Source: TMP-86 sp031394735
GTDB lineage: Bacteria; Pseudomonadota; Gammaproteobacteria; Steroidobacterales; Steroidobacteraceae
DNA length: 64,000 bases
NCBI GenBank assembly: GCA_031394735.1
Contig: JANMXI010000050.1
Span: 41,963-105,962 of the forward strand
Reading direction: 5' to 3'
In this document: piece after piece, positions 26,804 to 35,575 of the stretch
Layout: every line of letters begins with the position of its first letter
Numbering within the stretch: the stretch's first letter is position 1
Translations under genes and position numbers: made by a program
Notes under the pieces: model-generated
The model's input: only the letters and a program-made list of their open reading frames with translations
Databases searched by the model: none
Told to the model about the DNA's origin: nothing

Positions 26804-27297
26804 ACGCGCCCGTGCACAACACCCCTTCGCGCCAGGACCTGCTCGACTTCGTCGTTCTCGAGTGCCAACTACTCGATGAGCAGCGCCTGGAGGAGTGGAA
26901 CGCGCTGTTCACCGACGATGCCTACTATTGGGTGCCGCTGGCGCAGGATCAGCCCGACGGCATCAATCAAACTTCGCATATGTACGAGGACAAACTGTTG
27001 CGCGATCTACGCATCCAGCGCCTGAAAAGTCCACGCGCGTTCTCGCAGCAGCCGCCGAGCCGCTGCCACCATCTGCTGCAGACGCCGCTCGTCGTGCGTT
27101 TCGAGCCTGCGTCCAATCAGTACCGGCTGCGCACGCAGTTTCTGTACACCGAATTGCAGGTCGACGAGCAGAACCACTTTGTCGGTACGCTCCTTCACGA
27201 GCTGACGATGCGACCGGACGGACTGCGCATGACGCTCAAGCGCGTGAACCTGCTGAACAGCGACTCGGCCCTGCCGGCGATTCAGCTGTTCATATGA
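26800..27297 (+). CDS. Rieske ring-hydroxylating oxygenase, beta subunit
   Basis: 165 residues of the small structural subunit fold (LDFVVLECQLLDEQRLEEW, a FTDDAYYWVPL turn, a C-terminal VNLLNSD). The subunit has no cofactor and forms the alpha3beta3 oxygenase. It starts at GTG, overlapping the alpha stop as GTGA, and ends overlapping the ligase as ATGA. Confidence 0.9.
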   Translation: MNAPVHNTPSRQDLLDFVVLECQLLDEQRLEEWNALFTDDAYYWVPLAQDQPDGINQTSHMYEDKLLRDLRIQRLKSPRAFSQQPPSRCHHLLQTPLVVRFEPASNQYRLRTQFLYTELQVDEQNHFVGTLLHELTMRPDGLRMTLKRVNLLNSDSALPAIQLFI

Positions 27298-28949
27298 CCG
27301 GTATGAAATCGGCGCAAACGGTTTACGAGGCCTTCACTCGCAGCACGGCGCGCGATCCTGCCGCCGAGTTTCTGTATATCGAAAGTGTTACCGCAGCCAC
27401 GTACGGCATAGCGCCCGGAGCGCTCGCCTACGGCGAGGCGGCGCAAGCGGTGGAAGCGCTGCGCGGCCGTTACCAAAGCGCCGGGTACGGGCACGGGCAT
27501 CGTGTCGGACTATTGCTGGAGAGCCGACCGGCGTATTTTCTGCATTGGTTTGCGCTCAATGCGCTGGGCGTCAGCGTGGTGCCGATCAGCGCCGAGATGC
27601 GCCGCGCCGAGTGGACCTATCTCATCGGCCACAGCCAGATGTGTCTGGCCATCAGCCTGGAGGAGCGCACCGCTGATCTCGTCGCCGCCGCTCGCGAGGC
27701 CGGCGTGCCGTTTGCGGCAGTGTCACTGCAGGCGGATGGCTTGGGTATAGGCGATCTCCCGCCGGCGCCGATGCCGGCGCCAGCGGCGCGTACGGCGCCG
27801 GATGCGGACACCGAGTGCGCCTTGTTGTACACCTCCGGCACCACCGGCAAACCCAAGGGCTGCCGGCTCAGCAACGACTACTTTCTGAATTGCGGCCACT
27901 GGTACGCGCAAGTCGGTGGTTTGTGTACCGTGCGCCCGCATCGCGAGCGCGTCATCACGCCGTTGCCGCTCAGCCACATGAACGCCATGGCTTGCTCGAC
28001 CATGATGGCCGTGGTCAGCGGCGGCTGCATCGTGCAGTTGGATCGTTTTCATCCCGCGACCTGGTGGCAGAGCGTGCGCGACAGCCGCGCCAGCATCGTG
28101 CACTACCTGGGCGTGATGCCGGCCATGCTGCTGTCGGCGTCCGCAAGCGCGACTGATCGCGAACACGCCGTGCGCTTCGGCTTCGGCGCCGGAGTCGATC
28201 CGGTCAATCATCGTGTATTCGAGGAGCGCTTCGGGTTTGCCCTGCTGGAGGCCTGGGCCATGACCGAAACCGGCGCGGCCGCCACCATCATCGCCAATCA
28301 CGAGCCGCGTCATGTGGGCACCAAATGCTTTGGCCGGCCGCAAGCCTTCGTGCTGACGCGGCTGGTGAATGAGCAGGGTTTGGAGGCTGCCGACGAGGAG
28401 CCGGGTGAGCTGCTGGTGCGCAGTGCCGGGCCTGATCCGCGGCGGCATTTCTTTGCCGGGTATCTCAAGGACGAGGCGGCGACCGAGGAGGCCTGGGCGG
28501 AGGGCTGGTTCCATACCGGCGATGTCGTGCGGCGCGACGCACACGGCAATCTGTATTTCGTCGACCGCAAGAAGAACGTGATCCGGCGCAGTGGCGAGAA
28601 CATCTCGGCGGTCGAGGTGGAAAGCGTGCTGAATCAGCATCCGCAGGTGCGCGCCGCGGCGGTGGCGGCAACGCCCGACCCGCTGCGCGGCGACGAGGTG
28701 CTGGCCTGCATCGTCACGCGCGACGTCCTGCCCGAGGCCCTGCGTGCCGCGCTCGCGGCCGACATCGTGGCGCATGCGCTCAAGCAATTGGCGTACTTCA
28801 AGGCGCCGGGCTACGTTGCGTTCGTGGAAAGCCTGCCGCTGACGCTGTCGCAAAAAATTCAGCGCGCAAGTTTGCGCGAGATGGCCATCCGGCTGCCGAC
28901 CCAGGCAAACTGCATCGATATGCGCGCCCTGAAGAAACGGCAGGCCTGA
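27294..28949 (+). CDS. Acyl/aryl-CoA synthetase (AMP-binding ligase)
   Basis: 551 residues. The ANL signatures are clear: LLYTSGTTGKPKGC (near residue 180), EAWAMTETGAA, GWFHTGDVVRRDAHGNLYF, and RKKNVIRRSGENIS. The C-terminal lysine lies in LPLTLSQKIQR. It activates a carboxylic acid to its CoA thioester at the cost of ATP to AMP. The ATG at 27294 overlaps the beta-subunit stop; M4 at 27303 is an alternative. The acid substrate is unknown. Confidence 0.92.
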   Translation: MTGMKSAQTVYEAFTRSTARDPAAEFLYIESVTAATYGIAPGALAYGEAAQAVEALRGRYQSAGYGHGHRVGLLLESRPAYFLHWFALNALGVSVVPISAEMRRAEWTYLIGHSQMCLAISLEERTADLVAAAREAGVPFAAVSLQADGLGIGDLPPAPMPAPAARTAPDADTECALLYTSGTTGKPKGCRLSNDYFLNCGHWYAQVGGLCTVRPHRERVITPLPLSHMNAMACSTMMAVVSGGCIVQLDRFHPATWWQSVRDSRASIVHYLGVMPAMLLSASASATDREHAVRFGFGAGVDPVNHRVFEERFGFALLEAWAMTETGAAATIIANHEPRHVGTKCFGRPQAFVLTRLVNEQGLEAADEEPGELLVRSAGPDPRRHFFAGYLKDEAATEEAWAEGWFHTGDVVRRDAHGNLYFVDRKKNVIRRSGENISAVEVESVLNQHPQVRAAAVAATPDPLRGDEVLACIVTRDVLPEALRAALAADIVAHALKQLAYFKAPGYVAFVESLPLTLSQKIQRASLREMAIRLPTQANCIDMRALKKRQA

Positions 28950-28952
28950 GTC

Positions 28953-30116
28953 ATGCGTCAACGTTATGACGGCGTGGCCGTCGCCGTTCCGGTGACCATT
29001 CCCTATGCGCGCTTTTCCGAGCACGGCGCGCAATGGTGGCTGGGGCGCGCCGTCGAGGCCTTGCTTGCGGACAGCGGTCTGGCCAAGCTGCAGATCGATG
29101 GCTTGTGCGTCAGCAGCTTCACGCTGCTGCCTGACACAGCGGTGGGTCTCACCCAGTACCTGGGGCTGTCGCCTCGCTGGCTGGACACTATTCCCACCGG
29201 CGGTGCGTCGGGCGTCATGGCGCTGCGCCGAGCCGCGCGCGCCGTGCAGGTCGGCGATGCAGACATCGTGGCCTGCGTCGCGGGTGACACCAATGCCGTC
29301 GATTCCTTTCGGCACACGCTGGCCAACTTCAGCGGATTCGCGCGCGATGCCACCTATCCGTATGGCGCCGGCGGTCCGAATTCGATTTTCGCCTTCATCA
29401 CCGCACAGTACATGCAGACTTACGGCGCAACTCGTGAGGACTTCGGTCGCATTGCCGTCGCGCAGCGCGCCAATGCGGCGAACAACCCGCATGCGCTGTT
29501 GCGGCAACCACTGAGCCTGGAGCAATACCTGGCGGCGCGCCCGATCGCCACGCCCATTCACCTGTTCGATTGCGTCATGCCGTGCGCGGGGGCGGAAGCC
29601 TTTCTGGTGATGAGCGCGGAGCGTGCCCGCAGCCTGAAGCTGCCGTACGCCGAATTGCGCGGCGCCATCGAACGGCACAATGCATTCGCCGCGGACCCGG
29701 TGATGATGCGCGGCGGCTGGCAGGTGGATCGCGATGAGCTATACGCGCAGGCCGGTGCGACGCCCGCCGACATCGACTTCGTGCAGACCTACGACGATTA
29801 CCCGGTCATCGTGATGATGCAATTCGAAGACCTGGGATTTTGCGCCAAAGGGGAAGGGCCTGCCTTCGTGCGCGCCAACACGCTGACCTCTCAGGGATCG
29901 TTTCCCAACAACACCAGCGGCGGCCAGCTCTCAGCCGGACAGGCCGGCGCCGCCGGCGGCTATCTGGGAATGACCGAGGCGATACGCCAGCTCACCGGCG
30001 CCGCCGGCGCGCGCGCAGTGCCCGATGCACGGCTCGGTCTGGTCGCCGGTTTCGGCATGGTGGCCTACGACCGCTGCCTGTGTACCGGCGCGGTCATCTT
30101 AGGGAAGCCCGCGTGA
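28953..30116 (+). CDS. Thiolase-like protein (SCP2/Ltp type), nucleophile cysteine missing
   Basis: 387 residues with a thiolase fold. The usual C-A-S-G nucleophile segment reads G84-A-S-G within TGGASG, so the acyl-accepting cysteine is absent. Late motifs YDDYPVIVMM, LEDLGFCAKGEG-like (here FEDLGFCAKGEG) and NTSGGQLSAGQAGAAGG match SCP2-thiolases and Ltp2 retro-aldolases. Ltp2-type enzymes work with a DUF35 partner, and the next gene carries DUF35. Retro-aldol cleavage of a beta-hydroxyacyl-CoA is therefore likelier than thiolysis. Confidence 0.82.
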   Translation: MRQRYDGVAVAVPVTIPYARFSEHGAQWWLGRAVEALLADSGLAKLQIDGLCVSSFTLLPDTAVGLTQYLGLSPRWLDTIPTGGASGVMALRRAARAVQVGDADIVACVAGDTNAVDSFRHTLANFSGFARDATYPYGAGGPNSIFAFITAQYMQTYGATREDFGRIAVAQRANAANNPHALLRQPLSLEQYLAARPIATPIHLFDCVMPCAGAEAFLVMSAERARSLKLPYAELRGAIERHNAFAADPVMMRGGWQVDRDELYAQAGATPADIDFVQTYDDYPVIVMMQFEDLGFCAKGEGPAFVRANTLTSQGSFPNNTSGGQLSAGQAGAAGGYLGMTEAIRQLTGAAGARAVPDARLGLVAGFGMVAYDRCLCTGAVILGKPA

Positions 30117-31276
30117 CGGCGCTTGTCGCCGGCGCCGATTGGCCGCCCGCGGCACGAGGTCGCTGCGCGCTGCACCTGACAGCCGCCGCGGCGCGCGGAC
30201 GCTTCGAGCTGCAGGTGTGCGAGCGATGCGGCGCCGTGCAATATCCGCCGCGTGAAGTGTGCGTGCGATGTCTGTCGGTGCGGCTGCGCTGGACCGAGCA
30301 GGAGGGACTGGGCACGGTGCTTGCCATCACCACGCTGGCCCACAGCAATGCCGGTTATTTTCAAGCACGTCTGCCCTGGCATCTGGGGTTGGTGCAGTTG
30401 CGCTGCGGACCCACGGTGATGGTGCATCTGCATGGCGCCGTCGCGGTTGCCCCGGCGTCGGTGCGCGTGATCGCGCGGCTGGACCGCTCGGGTCGGGGCG
30501 TGCTGATCGGCTTGCCTGCCACATCCATGGACACTTTGGAGGGAGACGCGATGATGCAAGAAATGGGCTGCGACCCGCGGTCGCGACGGATTCTCGTCAC
30601 CGATGGTGAAAGCGAATCCGGACTTGCGCTGGTACAGGCGCTGCTGGCCGCCGGCGCCGCCAAAGTCTGGGTGGGACATTCCGGGTGCCTGGAGTCGGTC
30701 GCCATGCCGGCCGAAGCGCCACGCGTTGAGTATGTGGCGCTGGATCTCAAACGCGGGGACTCTGCGCAAGCATTGGCCCAGGCCATCGGCGCCGAGGTCG
30801 ACATCCTCATCCACAATCACGATGTGCAATTGGGCAACGCCGGCGGCGCCGGTCTCGCGGCCGCGACGACGGAAATGGAGATCAATTATTTCGGCCTGGT
30901 GCGGCTGGTCCAGGCTTTCGCGCCGTTGCTCAAGCAGCGCGCGCGCCAGGTGCCGGCCTGTGCGTGGGTCAATCTGCTGTCGCTCGCCGCGTTGAGCGGA
31001 TTTGCCGTGCAGAGCACCTATTGCGCCTCCAAGGCTGCCGCGCTTTCGTTTACGCAAAGCCTGCGCGCACAACTGCAGCCCGACGGGGTGCGGGTGGTCA
31101 GCGTGTTCGGCGGACCGATCGGCGCAGCGGACCTTGCCGATGCGATCGTGGTGGCTTTGCGCGAGGGACTCGAAGACGTGTATCCGGGCGAGGTCGCGCA
31201 GTCCTGGCTGCGAGGACTGCGCGAGGATCCCAAAGTGTGGGAGCGCGAACTCGCTGCCGCGGCGCGTCCTTCATGA
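30113..31276 (+). CDS. DUF35 (zinc ribbon/OB-fold) fused to an SDR domain
   Basis: 387 residues. Residues ~20-140 are DUF35: a zinc ribbon with C36, C39, C50 and C53, then an OB-fold. Residues ~158-387 are a short-chain dehydrogenase-like domain with S290, Y303 and K307 in place. The NAD(P) glycine loop is TDGESESG (163-170) instead of TGxxxGxG, and the NNAG motif is HNHD (234-237), so cofactor use is uncertain. The GTG start overlaps the thiolase-like stop as GTGA. No separate small DUF35 gene is present; the fusion replaces it. Confidence 0.85.
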   Translation: MTALVAGADWPPAARGRCALHLTAAAARGRFELQVCERCGAVQYPPREVCVRCLSVRLRWTEQEGLGTVLAITTLAHSNAGYFQARLPWHLGLVQLRCGPTVMVHLHGAVAVAPASVRVIARLDRSGRGVLIGLPATSMDTLEGDAMMQEMGCDPRSRRILVTDGESESGLALVQALLAAGAAKVWVGHSGCLESVAMPAEAPRVEYVALDLKRGDSAQALAQAIGAEVDILIHNHDVQLGNAGGAGLAAATTEMEINYFGLVRLVQAFAPLLKQRARQVPACAWVNLLSLAALSGFAVQSTYCASKAAALSFTQSLRAQLQPDGVRVVSVFGGPIGAADLADAIVVALREGLEDVYPGEVAQSWLRGLREDPKVWERELAAAARPS

Positions 31277-32019
31277 GTGCCACTCCACAACACGCGAGTG
31301 CACCGGTCGCGGTCGTCACCGGCGGCAGTGCCGGCATCGGCCTGTCCATCTGCCAGCATTTTCTGGAGCGCGGCTACCAGGTCATCTCACTGGCGCGACG
31401 CCCGCCGCCGCTGCAGCATGCGCGGCTGCTGAGCATCGAAGTGGACCTCGCCGCCCGCGCCGCCACCGCCGCCGCGGCGCGCGACATCGCCGCGCGCTTC
31501 GAGGTCACCACGTTTGTGCACAACGCCGGCATCATCAAGCCGGCGCTGCTGCCCGATGTGCGCATGGAAGATCTGGACATGCTGCTGGAATTGCACCTGG
31601 GGTCGGCGCTGCAATTGACGCAGGCGTTTCTGCCGACGATGCGCGCGCAACACTTCGGCCGGATCGTGCTGCTGTCCTCACGCGCAGCGCTGGGACTTGC
31701 GACCCGCACGGCCTACTCGGCCACCAAGGCCGGCATGCTGGGCATGGCCCGGACCTGGGCCATGGAACTGGGCGCGGACGGCATCACGGTGAACGTGGTC
31801 GCGCCGGGGCCCATCCGCACCGACATGTTTTACGAGATCGTCGCGAAGGACAGCGACAAGGAGAAGACGCTCGCCGCCGCAGTGCCGGTGAAACGCCTCG
31901 GCGAATCGGCGGACGTGGCGCGCGCGGTGTGTTTTTTTGCGGAAGCCGCCAATGGCTTCATCACCGGGCAGGTGTTGTATGTCTGTGGTGGCACCAGCAT
32001 CGGTAGCCTGGTGCTGTGA
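31273..32019 (+). CDS. SDR family oxidoreductase
   Basis: 248 residues with all classical SDR motifs: TGGSAGIG (16-23), HNAG near residue 83, S135/S136, and YSATK with Y148 and K152, then PGPIRTDM. It probably uses NAD(P) to oxidise a cis-diol or beta-hydroxyacyl intermediate of the pathway. It overlaps the fusion gene by ATGA and ends the operon. Unlike the fused SDR domain, its cofactor motifs are intact. Confidence 0.9.
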   Translation: MSATPQHASAPVAVVTGGSAGIGLSICQHFLERGYQVISLARRPPPLQHARLLSIEVDLAARAATAAAARDIAARFEVTTFVHNAGIIKPALLPDVRMEDLDMLLELHLGSALQLTQAFLPTMRAQHFGRIVLLSSRAALGLATRTAYSATKAGMLGMARTWAMELGADGITVNVVAPGPIRTDMFYEIVAKDSDKEKTLAAAVPVKRLGESADVARAVCFFAEAANGFITGQVLYVCGGTSIGSLVL

Positions 32020-32022
32020 GCT

Positions 32023-32586
32023 TCAAAAGACTTTAACGCCGCCGAATTTCTCGCGGATGCGGCGCGCCAGGGTGGCGTAGCCCAGACCGAAGCCGGCGAG
32101 CAGACACGACAGACCGGTGATGAGGAGAATGCCGATAGTGCCGCCGAGCCGCGGTGAGGGCGCAGCAGCGGTCGGCGCCGCCGCTGCCGATTGCAACGCC
32201 TCCACTTCCTTCTGCCGCGCAGCCAATTGCTGCTTCAACGTTTCCAATTCGCTGCGTGCGGCGGCTTCAGCCATCGCCGGCGTGGAGGACCGGATGCGCG
32301 CGAGTTCCGCTTCGAGTGCTTTGACACGCACTGCTGACGGCTCATGCGCAGTCAGGAACGACGCCTTCACCCAGCCCACCTTGTCATTTCCCAGGCTGAC
32401 CTGCGCGAACTCACCCTCCCGTGCCAACACGTCGACGCTTGCGCCGGAGTGCAGCGTGGTCAGTCGTGTGCCTTGCTGATTCTTCTCCGAGTACACGCCC
32501 AGGATCAGGTCATCGCTGACGTAGGCGGTTTCCGCCCGGGCCGCAACGGCGACCAGACTCAGCAGAAGAATGGCAGTTGCTTTCAT
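32023..32586 (-). CDS. SH3-domain and membrane-anchor protein (YgiM-like)
   Basis: 187 residues: a signal peptide (ending near ARA-E), a bacterial SH3 domain (residues ~20-80, LILGVYSEKNQQGTRLTTL, GWVKASFL), a coiled coil (~88-130), and a C-terminal membrane helix followed by a basic tail. This is the TIGR04211 SH3-and-anchor pattern. The role is uncertain. It overlaps the prlC stop by four bases. Confidence 0.88.
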   Translation of the reverse strand: MKATAILLLSLVAVAARAETAYVSDDLILGVYSEKNQQGTRLTTLHSGASVDVLAREGEFAQVSLGNDKVGWVKASFLTAHEPSAVRVKALEAELARIRSSTPAMAEAAARSELETLKQQLAARQKEVEALQSAAAAPTAAAPSPRLGGTIGILLITGLSCLLAGFGLGYATLARRIREKFGGVKVF

Positions 32587-34598
32587 GCGGCAATCCCCGT
32601 TTGGCGTAGCAGTGGCCGCACATCCGGCGCCCGACCGCGGAATTCCACGAAGGCCTCCATCGCATCACGGCTGCCACCGCGCGACAAAATCGTGTCGACG
32701 AAGCGCTTGGCGGTGCCGGCGTCGAACACGCCGGCTTCCTCGAATGCCTCGAACGCATCGGCTGCAAGGACCTCGGCCCATTTGTAGCTGTAGTACCCGG
32801 CTGCGTAGCCGCCGGCAAAGATGTGCGCGAAGCTCGATGCCAGGCGATTGAAGGGCGCGGGCGGCACGATGGCAACGCGCTTGCGGACCGCGGCGAGCGT
32901 TTCGGGCACCCGTGCGCCGGCGGCCGGATCGAAATTCGCGTGCAGCTCGAAATCGAAGCACGCCAGTTCCAATTGCCGCACCGTATCCAGCGCCGCACCG
33001 AAGGTGCGTGTGCCCAGCAAACGTTCCAGCATGCGCGCCGGCAGCGGTTCGCCGCTGTCCACATGCGCGGAGATCAGCGGCAGCACTTCGGTGCGCCAGG
33101 CAAAATTCTCCATGAACTGGCTCGGCAGTTCCACCGCGTCCCAGGGAACGCCATTGATGCCGGCCACGCTCGGATACGACACTCGCGTCAGCATGTGATG
33201 CAGGCCATGGCCGAATTCATGAAACAACGTGGTGACTTCGTCGTGCGTCAACAATGACGGCCGACCGTTGACGGGCGCCGTGAAATTGCACACCAATTGC
33301 GCAATGGGCAGAGCGGCGCCGCTGGGCAAAGCCTTGCGGACCACGCATTCGTCCATCCACGCGCCACTACGCTTTTCGGTGCGCGAATACGGATCCAGAT
33401 AGAACCCGGCGAACGGTTTGCCGGCAGCGTCGAGAAGATCGTAGTAGCGCACGCTGGCATGCCAGACACTGGCCGGGCGTTCTTCGACACGCACGCCGTA
33501 CAGCCGTTCGACCAGCGCGAACAGTCCGGACAACACTTTGGGGAGCGGGAAATACGGCCGCAGCGCCTCCTGCGATACTTTGAAGCGGCTCTCCTTCAGG
33601 CATTCGGTGTAATGGGCCACGTCCCACGCCGAGAGCTTGCGACCGGCAAAGCTTTCCAGATCCTCGAAATCGCGCGCCGCGGCGAAGCGGCAGCGCTGCG
33701 CCAGATCGTTGAGGAAATCCAGCACCTGCGCGCTGCTCTTGGCCATGCGGGTCGCCAGCGCGAAATCCGCATAGCTCTTGAAGCCCGCCAGTTGAGCCGC
33801 CTCGTGCCGCAGCGGCATGATTTTTTCGATCAGCGGGCCGTTGTCGAACTTGCCTGCGGTGGGTCCGGTGTCGGAGGAGCGGGTCACCCAGGCTTCGTAA
33901 ATGTCATGCCGCAACGCTTCGTTTTGCGCGCAGGTCTGGACGGTCATGTAGGTGGGCTGGTCGAGCTTGAACAGCCATCCCGCTTGGTTTGCCTCGCGTG
34001 CATCCGCCGCGGCGCGCTCCACTGCATTCTGCGGCAGGCCCGCGAGCTCGGCTTCATCGGTCACGCTGCGCGTGTAGGCGCGTGCCGAGTCCAGCACGTT
34101 CTCCGAGAACTTGCTGGACAACTGTGCGAGCTGCTGCATCACTTCGCGAAAGCGCGTCTTGCGCTCGTCGGGCAGATCCACGCCGGAGAGCCGGAAATCG
34201 CGTAGCGCGTTCTCGAGCAGCTTGCGCTGCGCCGGTTCCAGGCGCTCGCCTTCATTTTCCAGCACACGTTTGTAGCCGGCGCACAGCGCGGTGTTCTGTC
34301 CCAGCTCGGACGCGTAATCGGTGAGCAGCGGGATGCAGGCGTTGTAGGCCTCGCGCATGGTCGCGGAGTTCGCGACCGCATTGAGGTGACCGATGGGGCT
34401 CCACACTCGTCCCAGACGATGTCCCAATTCTTCCACCGCTGCGACCAGAGAATCGAAGGTCGGATTTACCTGCTGCACCAGGCGCGCAAGTTCAGCGCGA
34501 TTGTCCGCCAGCACTTCCTGCAGGGCAGGCAGCGCATGCTCGGGTTCGATGCGTTCAAAGTTGGGCAGCGAGCCGAAATCAAGCAAGGGATTCATCAT
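32583..34598 (-). CDS. prlC: Oligopeptidase A
   Basis: 671 residues, near the 680 of E. coli OpdA. The M3 zinc site HEFGHGLHH is at about residue 460, and SYPSVAGINGVPWDAVELPSQ lies beyond it, as in this family. It degrades signal peptides and other short peptides in the cytosol. A second ATG lies one codon later, so the start is uncertain by one residue. Confidence 0.95.
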   Translation of the reverse strand: MMNPLLDFGSLPNFERIEPEHALPALQEVLADNRAELARLVQQVNPTFDSLVAAVEELGHRLGRVWSPIGHLNAVANSATMREAYNACIPLLTDYASELGQNTALCAGYKRVLENEGERLEPAQRKLLENALRDFRLSGVDLPDERKTRFREVMQQLAQLSSKFSENVLDSARAYTRSVTDEAELAGLPQNAVERAAADAREANQAGWLFKLDQPTYMTVQTCAQNEALRHDIYEAWVTRSSDTGPTAGKFDNGPLIEKIMPLRHEAAQLAGFKSYADFALATRMAKSSAQVLDFLNDLAQRCRFAAARDFEDLESFAGRKLSAWDVAHYTECLKESRFKVSQEALRPYFPLPKVLSGLFALVERLYGVRVEERPASVWHASVRYYDLLDAAGKPFAGFYLDPYSRTEKRSGAWMDECVVRKALPSGAALPIAQLVCNFTAPVNGRPSLLTHDEVTTLFHEFGHGLHHMLTRVSYPSVAGINGVPWDAVELPSQFMENFAWRTEVLPLISAHVDSGEPLPARMLERLLGTRTFGAALDTVRQLELACFDFELHANFDPAAGARVPETLAAVRKRVAIVPPAPFNRLASSFAHIFAGGYAAGYYSYKWAEVLAADAFEAFEEAGVFDAGTAKRFVDTILSRGGSRDAMEAFVEFRGRAPDVRPLLRQTGIAA

Positions 34599-34638
34599 GG
34601 GGAAAGCTTAACAGAAGGGGCGCGCCGGCGAGCGCGGC

Positions 34639-35550
34639 TCAGGCCTGTTCCAGCATCCAGGTGAGCCACACCAGCGCAATCAGGAAGCAGGTGACGCCAC
34701 CCAGCGAACGCAGCCAGAAGCGCCGGGCCAGGCTGCTCGCATCGCCGGACGCCAACAGGAATGAACGGCCGTCGCCGGGCTGCGACAAGACGTTCACGCG
34801 AGGCGCCGCCGGCTGATGGAGTGCCGTGTGTTGGACCTGCTCGCGCGCTTGTGCGCGTGCGGCGTCCCATTCGCGGCTACTCAAGAGGCCGTCGCCGTCG
34901 GCGTCGAAACGCTGCAGCAGGGCCGACTGATCGCGCTTCCAGTCGCGTAACAATTGCGCGGTCGCCGCATCGACATCGAAGCTGCTCACGCCGCCGACAC
35001 TGCGAAATGCGCCGATCGCATACAGCGGCGCGCCGACACTCATGCGATGTTCGGTGTAGCGGAAGTTGCCGCGCATCATCCGGTCGAAGACGCGGCCGAG
35101 CGCCGAGGGATTATCCAGGGGGCGTATGCCCGGTGTCCGCGATGAGCCGTACCACACGCTCTTTTCGGAGGCGAAGACCTGAGCGCCGCGCGGATCGACC
35201 AGGCAGCGACCGGTGCCGTCCTCAAGAAAGAAAACACTGCTGCTGGTGCCGCGCTCGACGGTGGTCCAGGAGCGCGATCCGCGCCTTGATTCCGCTTCTT
35301 CGATCCGAAACGACCACCAGGTGCAGGGAAGCCGCGTCAACGGCGCCCGCGTTTCCACGCCCGGCGCAAGTTCACCGCGGCCGTCCAGTTCCACATAGCC
35401 TTGAGCGGCGGAGCGCACGCGCGAGGTTGGCGTGTCGCGGATCACGCGGCCGTCGCGCCAGGATTTGTAGGCGTACCACAGGCAAGAAAGCGCTGCAGCG
35501 CCGAGCCCGAGTTCGAAGAAACAATTGTTGAGACCGTCGCCGTCGCGCAT
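34639..35550 (-). CDS. GIDE-domain membrane protein with an EF-hand loop
   Basis: 303 residues. An N-terminal helix (~11-30), a GIDE domain (RDTPTSRVRSAAQGYVELDG; CTWWSFRIEE) and a C-terminal helix (~281-297) are visible. Between them D216-A-D-G-D-G ... E227 fits a 12-residue calcium-binding EF-hand loop. Such proteins are often encoded beside LemA, as here (25 bases after lemA). The function is unknown; calcium binding is an inference from the loop. Confidence 0.78.
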   Translation of the reverse strand: MRDGDGLNNCFFELGLGAAALSCLWYAYKSWRDGRVIRDTPTSRVRSAAQGYVELDGRGELAPGVETRAPLTRLPCTWWSFRIEEAESRRGSRSWTTVERGTSSSVFFLEDGTGRCLVDPRGAQVFASEKSVWYGSSRTPGIRPLDNPSALGRVFDRMMRGNFRYTEHRMSVGAPLYAIGAFRSVGGVSSFDVDAATAQLLRDWKRDQSALLQRFDADGDGLLSSREWDAARAQAREQVQHTALHQPAAPRVNVLSQPGDGRSFLLASGDASSLARRFWLRSLGGVTCFLIALVWLTWMLEQA

Positions 35551-35575
35551 GAAGCAAAGGCCGCGTCTTACGACC

